Assembly: GCA_045579045.1 (NCBI GenBank)
Contig: JAZNLL010000053.1
Coordinates: forward strand, 1 to 11,974
Reading direction: 5' to 3'
DNA length: 11,974 nucleotides
DNA from: Avoscillospira sp045579045
GTDB lineage: Bacteria > Bacillota > Clostridia > Oscillospirales > Oscillospiraceae
Shown: one piece after another, positions 6,398 to 11,974 of the stretch
How positions within the stretch are numbered: position 1 is the stretch's first letter
Layout of the letters: each line of letters starts with the position of its first letter
Notes under the pieces: model-generated
Database searches by the model: none
Told to the model about the DNA's origin: nothing
The model's input: only the letters and a program-made list of their open reading frames with translations
Program-made: the position numbers and the translations under genes

Positions 6398-6805
6398 ATG
6401 AGTACGAAAAAGAAAGAATTGCTTAGAAGTCTCAAGTTCCTGCTGTTTTCTGTCAGCGCAGGTATCATCGAGGTGGCAAGCTATGCCCTGTTCTATGAAG
6501 CATTGGGGCTGACGGAATGGCTCTCCCATCTGCTGTCGCTGGTGCTTTCGGTGCTGTGGAACTTTACCCTCAACCGGAAATTCACCTTCCAGTCCTCTGC
6601 CAACATTCCTGTGGCCATGGCGCTGGTGGCGCTGTTCTACTGTGTATTTACCCCCCTGTCTACCTGGTGGACAGCGGTGCTGACCGAGGGCATGGGCTGG
6701 AATGCCTATGTGGTTCTGGTGGGTACGATGGTGCTGAATTTTGTGCTGGAATACCTCTATCAGCGGCTGGTGGTCTACAGAAAGACGGTGGATACGGCAA
6801 AATGA
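6398..6805 (+). CDS. GtrA-family small membrane protein
   Basis: 135 residues, about four membrane helices, in the GtrA family. Characterised members help move or modify polyprenyl-linked sugars in cell-wall or O-antigen glycosylation; many in Firmicutes have no known partner. The pattern is clear: a basic N-terminus (STKKKELLRS), LKFLLFSVSAGIIEVASYAL in the first helix, LSLVLSVLWNFTLNRKFTF with the family's NF..NRKFTF motif near residues 56-65, and a C-terminal LEYLYQRLVVYRK. Length is typical (120-150). I start at 6398 rather than at earlier in-frame codons because of the strong AAGGAGG 5 bases upstream and because the predicted transcription start excludes the earlier ones. It overlaps the next gene by ATGA. 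No glycosyltransferase gene, the usual neighbour, is visible; the partner is an MBL-fold hydrolase instead. Confidence 0.88.
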   Translation: MSTKKKELLRSLKFLLFSVSAGIIEVASYALFYEALGLTEWLSHLLSLVLSVLWNFTLNRKFTFQSSANIPVAMALVALFYCVFTPLSTWWTAVLTEGMGWNAYVVLVGTMVLNFVLEYLYQRLVVYRKTVDTAK

Positions 6806-7587
6806 AGCCGATTTTCATGGTGATTCGGCAGAAAATCAGCCGAAAAAAAGCAAAAAACTTCTATGAAAAGCAGTTTTTTCACAAAATAAAGCAAATTAAA
6901 GCAGCCTTTTCCGATGGAAAAGACCGCATTGCCCTTCTGACCCATGCCGGTTATCTGCTGCAGCTGGGCGGCACCCGCATCGCCGTGGACATCGCCCCCA
7001 TATGGTTTCCTCTGACGGAGGAATCGAAACAGGCGCTGGATGAACTGATCGGTACGTGCGATGCTGTTCTGCTGACCCACGACCACGGAGATCACTATGA
7101 TAAGCGCTGGCTGGAAAGTCTGTCTGTGCCCGTTTATGTGCCGGATTTTCTGGAGGTGCGGGGTGCAAAGGCCGTTGCAGAGGGAGAGACGCTGAGGATT
7201 GGAAATGTTTCGGTGCATTTCTTTGCGGTTGCCCATGTGACCGTACCGGAATACGGCTTCTGCGTGGAAGGCGGCGGTCAGCGGCTGCTGTTCCCCACGG
7301 ATGTGCGGGACTATGACTGCGAGATCCCGAATTTTGGAAAGGTTTCTGCAGTCTTTGTCCATCTGTGGCTGGGAAAAGACAGGGCTTTGCAGCTGAAAAA
7401 CAATCCCCGCATTCCGCAGTTTTGCCAATTTGCAAAACAGTTTGGGGCGGAAAAAATCTTCCTTGCCCATCTGGACGATCCCGGTCGGAACGATGAAAAC
7501 ATGTGGTCGGATGTCCATTGCAGGGCAGTCAAAAAGCACCTGCCGGAAGCCGTTTGCTTCCGTGCAGGCGAATGGATCGAGTTATAA
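6802..7587 (+). CDS. MBL-fold metallo-hydrolase (UlaG-like)
   Basis: 261 residues, metallo-beta-lactamase fold. The metal ligands are all present in order: THDHGDHYD with H93, H95, D97 and H98, then H145 (VAHV), D167 (FPTDVRD) and H223 (LAHLDD). This is a complete two-metal site, as in UlaG-like lactonases and related phosphodiesterases. The fold core starts near residue 42 (DRIALLTHAGYLLQL), so there is an N-terminal extension of about 40 residues that is unusually rich in Lys/Arg and AT-rich in DNA. The start at 6802 forms ATGA with the upstream stop, so translation is probably coupled; the next Met is at residue 6. No signal peptide, so cytoplasmic. The substrate cannot be named. A shared terminator follows the stop directly. 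Confidence 0.87.
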   Translation: MKPIFMVIRQKISRKKAKNFYEKQFFHKIKQIKAAFSDGKDRIALLTHAGYLLQLGGTRIAVDIAPIWFPLTEESKQALDELIGTCDAVLLTHDHGDHYDKRWLESLSVPVYVPDFLEVRGAKAVAEGETLRIGNVSVHFFAVAHVTVPEYGFCVEGGGQRLLFPTDVRDYDCEIPNFGKVSAVFVHLWLGKDRALQLKNNPRIPQFCQFAKQFGAEKIFLAHLDDPGRNDENMWSDVHCRAVKKHLPEAVCFRAGEWIEL

Positions 7588-7625
7588 GAAAGACACATCC
7601 TTTAAAAGGATGTGTCTTTCTTTTT
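7588..7625. terminator. bidirectional terminator between the MBL gene and the DUF3786 gene
   Basis: A perfect 13-bp stem GAAAGACACATCC/GGATGTGTCTTTC (7588-7600 with 7608-7620), loop TTTAAAA, followed by TTTTT at 7621-7625 on the plus strand. The stem begins immediately after the MBL stop, and the opposing gene's stop (7602-7604) lies in its loop. It ends both converging transcripts. Confidence 0.88.
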
Positions 7626-8246
7626 CAAAAGGGCGGAAAGTCTTTCCAATAAATCACCCTGCAAATAGAAGGTGGTTTCAAAATGGAGATACTGCAGGGC
7701 ATTCCGATCCCACAAAAGAGAAACAGAGGGCGGAAATTCTTCGTCCGCTGCCCAGAACCGCAGCAGGACGGAAAAGAAATCCGTCACGGGGAAGATGCAG
7801 CTGACATCGGCACCGGCGGCAGCGGGCTGCGGCACACCGCCGAGGGCTTCACAGGCTTTCTGCAGCACCGGGAGATTTTGGTCAAAGAGCAGCGCCGCCT
7901 CCCGGGTGAACCGATCGGTTTCCTGCACACCGCTGACGACAAAGCTGCCAACGGTTTGCCAGCTTCCGGCGGCACCGGGCAGGGTATGACCTTTGTGAAA
8001 GCAAAGCAGGTCATAGACGGTCATGACAGAGCTGAAATTCCGGCATTCCGTCCAGCCCTGCTCCGGCAGGTACTCGTCCACCTGTCCGCTTTGGCGGCAG
8101 ATGCGGAAAGGGCTGTTCAGATATTGCAGATAAAGATAGCTTCGATCTGCCTTCAACCCGAATTTTTGAATCAACAGGGTCTGGTCATATTGCAGAAAGA
8201 TTTCCCGGGCAATATCTACTTGCCGATCGTAGTTGTTCCGTTCCAT
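7602..8246 (-). CDS. DUF3786 domain-containing protein
   Basis: 214 residues, soluble, no signal peptide or membrane segment. I recognise the DUF3786 pattern: an N-terminal helix (VDIAREIFLQYD), a mid-protein YDLLCF segment, and the C-terminal part with ADVSCIFPVTDFFSVLLRFW, DEEFPPSVSLLWD and a closing YLHFETTFYLQGDLLERL. The family is found mainly in anaerobic bacteria and its function is unknown; nothing here suggests a catalytic site. The frame is open further upstream (to 8468) but I start at 8246 because GGAGG lies 4 bases upstream and the longer part overlaps spoIIP and does not look like protein. It lies 47 bases after spoIIP, yet has its own extended -10 promoter, so it may be expressed independently of sporulation. 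Confidence 0.82.
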   Translation of the reverse strand: MERNNYDRQVDIAREIFLQYDQTLLIQKFGLKADRSYLYLQYLNSPFRICRQSGQVDEYLPEQGWTECRNFSSVMTVYDLLCFHKGHTLPGAAGSWQTVGSFVVSGVQETDRFTREAALLFDQNLPVLQKACEALGGVPQPAAAGADVSCIFPVTDFFSVLLRFWAADEEFPPSVSLLWDRNALQYLHFETTFYLQGDLLERLSALLKKKDTSF

Positions 8247-8274
8247 AGAACCTCCGCTTGGTTGCTTTGCACCT

Positions 8275-8304
8275 ATTATACCACGGCTTGGCGTTATTTT
8301 CCAA
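8275..8304 (-). promoter_or_regulatory. extended -10 promoter of the DUF3786 gene
   Basis: On the minus strand a consensus TATAAT (8280-8275) is preceded by TGG, giving an extended -10 (TGnTATAAT). TTGGAA (8304-8299, 4 of 6) lies 18 bases upstream, within the last codons of spoIIP. Transcription would begin near 8268, about 22 bases before the start codon. Confidence 0.65.
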
Positions 8305-9328
8305 GGGCTTTCGCGGCGGAGAACATAGCTGCGATGCCTGTGCCAAGGAGTTTTGCGGAGTTCATGGCTTGGGGCAGAGTGTTGCCGTGGGAGCCGACCT
8401 CGATCAATATGGAGCCGGGGGCGGCATGCTGATTGAACCGTTCTGTCCGCAAATCTATGGGGCGGCAAAGACCGGGATACATACCCTCCAGTACCGATTG
8501 CAGTTTCAGGGCATTGGCGAAGTTTTCCTGCCAGTTGGGGTGGGTGAGCCCCCCTTGGTCGGTGCCTACCACCAGCATGAGTCTGGCACAGCTTTCCCCG
8601 CCGACGGCGGCAGAGAGGGCAAGGGCATTGCCTTGTTCATCCTCCGCCCCATCCCGATGGATGTCAATGACCATCTGGATATTGGGGTATTGGGTCTTCC
8701 ATTTTTCAATCTGCTGCAAAGTTGTCCAGTAAGAGGAATTATAGGACGGATAATCGTTGATTTTTGGGTCGTGGATGACGGAAATGCCGTGTTGCTCCAA
8801 GGTTTCCGCCAGAACCTTCCCAACTGCCACCACAGACCTGTCCGTCTCCAATGTGCGGTAGGCAGTGGAGGCGGTATATTCCATCCCTGCGGTGGGGGTA
8901 TAGGCCTCGGAGCCGTGGGTATGGACGATGAGCACATGGGGACCCTCCCCGGAAAAATCCATCTGAGAAGGTCTTGCAAGCAGAGCGGCTTTGTCATAGG
9001 AATAAGTACAGCCCCCTGCCACAGGAATGGCAGAGGCAGCAACCATGGGTACGGAAACGGTTTCCGGCTCCGGCTCCGGCGACCGTTCTTCCGGTGGTTT
9101 TTCTTCCGGCAAAATTTCCAGCACAAACAGCCTGTCCGGTTCTTCTGTCACCGTTGCCAGCTTCCCAGTCTCCAGAAACAGCATCCAGCGGGCAAACTCC
9201 CGGCTTTTGGCAGTCTCCGACAGGAAGGCTGCCGCCTTGGCATCCAGACCCAAAAACATACAAAGCCGCAGGCAGATGGATATTGCCAGCATGAAAGCCC
9301 CGTATCGACGGCTTTTTCTTTGGTACAT
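8294..9328 (-). CDS. spoIIP: stage II sporulation protein P (SpoIIP)
   Basis: 344 residues; the membrane-anchored cell-wall hydrolase (amidase and endopeptidase) that, with SpoIID and SpoIIM, removes septal peptidoglycan during engulfment of the forespore. It has a basic N-terminus and one membrane segment (about 11-28), then a Glu/Pro-rich linker (PEEKPPEERSPEPEPE), then the catalytic domain. Family motifs: HVLIVHTHGSEAY with H136 and H138, VIDIHRDG with H224, and NQHAAPGSILIEVGSHGN with H301 and E310. These are the expected metal and catalytic positions. I start at 9328, not at the ATG 6 bases earlier, because GGAGG (9336-9340) is 7 bases from this one and only 1 from the other. In many spore-formers spoIIP follows gpr; here its upstream neighbour is a divergent GH78 gene instead. 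This gene is the best evidence that the organism makes endospores. Confidence 0.95.
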   Translation of the reverse strand: MYQRKSRRYGAFMLAISICLRLCMFLGLDAKAAAFLSETAKSREFARWMLFLETGKLATVTEEPDRLFVLEILPEEKPPEERSPEPEPETVSVPMVAASAIPVAGGCTYSYDKAALLARPSQMDFSGEGPHVLIVHTHGSEAYTPTAGMEYTASTAYRTLETDRSVVAVGKVLAETLEQHGISVIHDPKINDYPSYNSSYWTTLQQIEKWKTQYPNIQMVIDIHRDGAEDEQGNALALSAAVGGESCARLMLVVGTDQGGLTHPNWQENFANALKLQSVLEGMYPGLCRPIDLRTERFNQHAAPGSILIEVGSHGNTLPQAMNSAKLLGTGIAAMFSAAKALGK

Positions 9329-9355
9329 GGTCATCCCTCCATAGGGAGACTATGC

Positions 9356-9384
9356 AGAATAAAACAAAAATAGAACATTGACAA
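9356..9384 (-). promoter_or_regulatory. predicted promoter of spoIIP
   Basis: On the minus strand TTGTCA (9384-9379, 5 of 6) and TATTCT (9361-9356, 4 of 6) with a 17-base spacer. Transcription would begin near 9349, about 20 bases before the start. The -35 shares bases 9379-9383 with the -35 of the divergent GH78 promoter. In Bacillus spoIIP is under a sporulation sigma factor (SigE), so this housekeeping-type match needs caution. Confidence 0.5.
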
Positions 9385-9406
9385 TTGTTATTTGACCCTT
9401 GATAAT
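9378..9406 (+). promoter_or_regulatory. sigma-A promoter of the GH78 gene
   Basis: A consensus TTGACA (9378-9383) and GATAAT (9401-9406, 5 of 6) with a 17-base spacer. Transcription would begin near 9413, 27 bases before the start codon. An 8-bp palindrome ACAATTGT (9381-9388) overlaps the -35 region and could be part of an operator. Confidence 0.75.
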
Positions 9407-9439
9407 GATGGTGTCAGAAATCGGCAAAGGAGAACCACC

Positions 9440-11401
9440 ATGAAAAGCTACTGGCTGTGGCACTACGGCGAATATGAGATCTATCATTTTACAAAACTCC
9501 ATCTGCTTCGGGAAGAACGGGGCTACCATCGGCCTGCCTTCTGGCAGCTGCCTGTGCCCTATGTGACGGCAGAATTCCGCAAGGAGTTTACAGGCTCCGG
9601 TTATCTGATCTGCCAAATCAACGGACAGGGTCATGTGGCGCTGGACGGACAGCGGTACTGCAAAAATACCAGAGTAGAAATTCCCGAGGGTCATCATGTT
9701 GTGGAGGTCCATGCTTCCAACATGGGCGGACTGCCTGCCATTTATGTGGAGAGCGACATCTGCCCCAGTGACGGAAGCTGGCTCAGCGTACCTTTTGCGT
9801 ACACTGCCGGCACGCAGGATCATCGTCCGGTGGGTTGGAATCCTCACTTTGACCGTGCCGACCAGAACCCGGAGGTTTTCCCCTTCTCCTATGAACGCCG
9901 GGAGCCGGTTTCCGTTCAAAAGACCGACAAGGGTCTGCTCTATGACTTCGGCAGAGAGTGTTTCGGCTTTCTGAATATTGCAGGCAGCAAAGAAAAAATG
10001 GGCGTTTACTACGGCGAAAGCGAAGCCGAGGCTTTGGATATCGACTACTGCTACATTACCGATGAGGTGGAGGGCGAGGATTCCTACTGCCTCAAACAGC
10101 GAGCCTTCCGCTATATCCATATGGTCCCTGCGGTGGAGGGCCTCACCGTCTCCATGGATCATGAGTATCTGCCCTTGGAGCAGACGGGCGATTTCCACTG
10201 CGATGACGAGCTGTTCAACCGACTCTTTGCCGCCTCGGTGGAGACCTTCCATCTCAACTGTCGGGAGGGCTTCTTTGACGGCATCAAGCGTGACCGCTGG
10301 GTCTGGGGTGCAGACTGCCTGCTGGCAGCCCGTGTCAACCGCTACCTCTTTGCCGATAAGGACATCGAACAGCGATCCCTGATCGGTCTGGTGGGTAAAG
10401 AACCCATTACGCAGCACATCAATACCATTCTGGATTACAGCATGATCTGGCATATTTTCCTCTATGAGCATTACATGACCTACGGAGACAAGGCTTTTGT
10501 GGAGCGCATCTTCCCCATGGCAGAAAAGCTCATGGAATTCTGTGAAACCCGAATCAATGCAGACGGCTTCGTTGAAGGCGCGATCACCGACTGGACCTTC
10601 ATCGACTGGGCGGAGATGGAGAAAGAGGGGGCAGTCTGCGCCGAGCAGATGCTGCTGATTCAGGCCTACAAAGCCATGGCAGATATGGCAAATGCTCTTG
10701 GAAAAGATGGCTCTGTCTATGAAAACAAGGCAGAAAACTTGAAAAAACGCACCAATCAATTCTTCTGGAAGGAAGAAAAGGGCGCGTATATTGACAGCTA
10801 TGTGACGGGCAACGACCATGTGACCCGCCATGCCAATATTTTTGCCGTCCTCTATGACATTGCCGATGAACATCAGACCGCTGCCATTCTGGAGCAGGTC
10901 ATCCGCAACGAAAACATTGCCAAAATTACGACGCCTTACTTCCGCTGCTATGAGCTGGACGCCCTTGCCAAACTGGGAGAATTCTCTCAGGTGGAGGAAG
11001 TCCTCCGCAGCTACTGGGGCGGCATGATGGCACTGGGCGCACAGACCCTGTGGGAGGAATATATCCCCTCCATGACGGGCAACGAGCACTATGCCATGTA
11101 CGGCGGCAAGTACGAAAAATCTCTCTGCCATGCATGGAGCAGCGGTCCTGTGTATCTCTTTGGCCGCTACTATCTGGGCGTGGAGGCCACTTCCGCAGGC
11201 TATGAGACCTTCTCTGTGAAGCCCAATCTGGGCGGGCTGAAGGAGATTTCCGGCACTGCCCCCGTAAACGGCGGCACTGTGACAGTGAAATTGAACGAAA
11301 AGAAGCTGTCCGTTCTTGCCACCAAACCCGGCGGTACCCTGCACTGGCAGGGCAAGTGCTATGAACTGCAAGCCCATGTACCTGTCATCTTGCCTGCGTA
11401 A
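9440..11401 (+). CDS. alpha-L-rhamnosidase-like glycoside hydrolase, GH78
   Basis: 653 residues, no signal peptide, so cytoplasmic: it would release L-rhamnose from small rhamnosides taken up by the cell. The N-terminal ~240 residues are beta-rich (accessory sandwich domains), followed by an (alpha/alpha)6 catalytic barrel and a short C-terminal beta domain (SVKPNLGGLKEISGTAPVNGGTV). The GH78 active-site block is FFDGIKRDRWVWGADC, giving D280, D285 and D292; the catalytic base is E539 in TLWEE. D285 stands where better-known GH78 enzymes carry the acidic proton donor (often Glu); the DG.KRDR form occurs in a distinct GH78 subset. I start at 9440, with AGGAG 7 bases upstream, rather than at the longer frame from 9392, which overlaps the -35/-10 region. 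It is transcribed alone: divergent from spoIIP, with a terminator directly after the stop. Confidence 0.88.
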   Translation: MKSYWLWHYGEYEIYHFTKLHLLREERGYHRPAFWQLPVPYVTAEFRKEFTGSGYLICQINGQGHVALDGQRYCKNTRVEIPEGHHVVEVHASNMGGLPAIYVESDICPSDGSWLSVPFAYTAGTQDHRPVGWNPHFDRADQNPEVFPFSYERREPVSVQKTDKGLLYDFGRECFGFLNIAGSKEKMGVYYGESEAEALDIDYCYITDEVEGEDSYCLKQRAFRYIHMVPAVEGLTVSMDHEYLPLEQTGDFHCDDELFNRLFAASVETFHLNCREGFFDGIKRDRWVWGADCLLAARVNRYLFADKDIEQRSLIGLVGKEPITQHINTILDYSMIWHIFLYEHYMTYGDKAFVERIFPMAEKLMEFCETRINADGFVEGAITDWTFIDWAEMEKEGAVCAEQMLLIQAYKAMADMANALGKDGSVYENKAENLKKRTNQFFWKEEKGAYIDSYVTGNDHVTRHANIFAVLYDIADEHQTAAILEQVIRNENIAKITTPYFRCYELDALAKLGEFSQVEEVLRSYWGGMMALGAQTLWEEYIPSMTGNEHYAMYGGKYEKSLCHAWSSGPVYLFGRYYLGVEATSAGYETFSVKPNLGGLKEISGTAPVNGGTVTVKLNEKKLSVLATKPGGTLHWQGKCYELQAHVPVILPA

Positions 11402-11402
11402 T

Positions 11403-11436
11403 AAAAAAGGATGCGTTGTTCAACGCATCCTTTTTT
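11403..11436. terminator. bidirectional terminator between the GH78 and PHP-phosphatase genes
   Basis: A near-perfect inverted repeat, AAAAAAGGATGCGTTG (11403-11418) with CAACGCATCCTTTTTT (11421-11436); the real loop is probably GTTC. A and T tracts on the two sides give a U tail on either strand. It starts 1 base after the GH78 stop and includes part of the opposing stop codon (11435-11437). Confidence 0.9.
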
Positions 11437-11974
11437 ATAAGGAATCTTTCACAAACTTGCCGTCCCAGAGGACATACACACAGTCAAAGCCCTGATCCTT
11501 CAGATAGGCTCTGGCTTCGGTGAAGCCGAAATCCAATGTTTCCGGTGTGTGGGAGTCAGAGGCCAGAACCACGCCGTTTCCGTTCTTTCGAAGGATCTGC
11601 AGCAGGTTTTCGTAGGGGTACAGGGTGGTTCGCAGATTTCTGCCGATGGCACCGGTATTGATCTCAAACAGACAGCCGGACTGTGCGGCCTCGGTCATGT
11701 ACCGCTCCGCCACAGCATCATAGGCAGGATTATTCAGAAACAGATGATCGGCATACTCGTCAAACTTGGTGATGAGATCGTAATGCCCCACCACATCCGG
11801 TTTTCTGGTTCGGATATACCGGCAGAAGGGTTCATAATAGGCATGGGCCATGGCCACCGGGTCATAGGAGAACAGTTCCAGACACTTCTTGAAATAATCA
11901 TAGTTGGAGTCGATGGGGTAATAGGTTCCATCCACGCAATAGTAGTGGCAGGAGCCGATGATGTAGTCAAAATC
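11435..11974 (-). CDS. PHP-domain histidinol-phosphatase (HisJ/HisK type), C-terminal part
   Basis: A phosphatase of the PHP fold, most like the HisJ-type enzyme that converts L-histidinol phosphate to histidinol in histidine synthesis, in the cytoplasm. The frame is open to the right edge; the GTG at 11935 is an internal codon, because the residues before it (DFDYIIGSCHYYC) fit the family. 179 residues are visible and perhaps 80-90 are missing, including the first metal-binding HxH. Seen motifs: IIGSCHYY (metal His), KPDVVGHYDLITKF (His/Asp), LFEINTGAIGRN, and LASDSHTPE (Asp-His near the C-terminus). The C-terminus DCVYVLWDGKFVKDSL has the usual Y...GK.. closing. No histidine-biosynthesis neighbours are visible, so a general PHP phosphatase is also possible. 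It converges on the GH78 gene through a shared terminator. Confidence 0.85.
   Translation of the reverse strand, partial: DFDYIIGSCHYYCVDGTYYPIDSNYDYFKKCLELFSYDPVAMAHAYYEPFCRYIRTRKPDVVGHYDLITKFDEYADHLFLNNPAYDAVAERYMTEAAQSGCLFEINTGAIGRNLRTTLYPYENLLQILRKNGNGVVLASDSHTPETLDFGFTEARAYLKDQGFDCVYVLWDGKFVKDSL

Noticed and set aside
9339..9354. CATAGTCT on the minus strand as a SigE -10 box for spoIIP
   Set aside because: The transcript would begin inside the ribosome site (near 9339), and the matching -35 is weak.
8258..9373. Plus-strand open frame (371 codons) opposite spoIIP
   Set aside because: Shadow of spoIIP; no domain, while the minus strand has every SpoIIP motif.
9350..11377. Long minus-strand open frame (675 codons) opposite the GH78 gene
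   Set aside because: It is a mirror of the GH78 frame produced by codon bias; it has no ribosome site or recognisable domain, and the plus strand carries clear GH78 motifs, a promoter and a terminator.
1..11974. Mobile element, prophage, toxin-antitoxin, CRISPR or defence system
   Set aside because: No transposase, integrase, nuclease, helicase, direct-repeat array, tRNA or attachment-site duplication is visible; all genes are ordinary metabolic, transport or sporulation types.

Overview
The window reads as chromosomal DNA from an endospore-forming member of the Clostridia, most like the gut Oscillospiraceae/Ruminococcaceae group. This rests on a clear spoIIP gene, moderately GC-rich coding sequence with AT-rich intergenic gaps, strong AGGAGG-type ribosome sites, tight convergent terminators, and an intergenic palindrome (ATTGCGAG...CGTGGCAAT) of a type I recall as common in these genomes. 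The placement is an inference from style and gene content, not from a marker gene.

Layout. (1) 1-1973, plus: the C-terminal part of an FGGY sugar kinase (gene enters from the left edge), then an amidohydrolase-2 family TIM-barrel hydrolase translationally coupled to it; this looks like the end of a sugar or sugar-acid catabolic operon. (2) 2002-3328, plus: a palindromic intergenic repeat, an intrinsic terminator with a promoter overlapping it, and an MFS transporter of the oxalate/formate-antiporter-like type. (3) 3350-6108, minus: a three-gene ABC importer (lipoprotein, permease, ATPase) of the TrpX/TrpY/TrpZ-like family, with a strong promoter, an AU-rich leader and an intercistronic hairpin. 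(4) 6398-7587, plus: a GtrA-family small membrane protein and an MBL-fold hydrolase with an ATGA overlap. (5) 7602-9328, minus: a DUF3786 protein and the sporulation peptidoglycan hydrolase SpoIIP. (6) 9440-11401, plus: a cytoplasmic GH78 alpha-L-rhamnosidase-like enzyme, divergent from spoIIP with overlapping -35 boxes. (7) 11435-11974, minus: the C-terminal part of a PHP-family histidinol-phosphatase that runs off the right edge.

How the parts fit. The kinase, amidohydrolase, MFS carrier and GH78 enzyme suggest use of plant deoxysugar glycosides such as rhamnosides, but the kinase/hydrolase pair and the GH78 gene are about 7.5 kb apart and the link is only inferred. The ABC importer is a self-contained uptake operon. 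All three convergent gene pairs share one bidirectional terminator that overlaps one or both stop codons. I see no mobile element, CRISPR array, tRNA or rRNA, and no obviously new multi-gene system. The least explained structures are regulatory: the three-segment leader of the ABC operon, the promoter/terminator overlap before the MFS gene, and the back-to-back spoIIP/GH78 promoters. No gap without a gene exceeds 300 bases; the longest, 6109-6397, holds two divergent promoters, the ABC leader and an 18-bp AT-rich palindrome.
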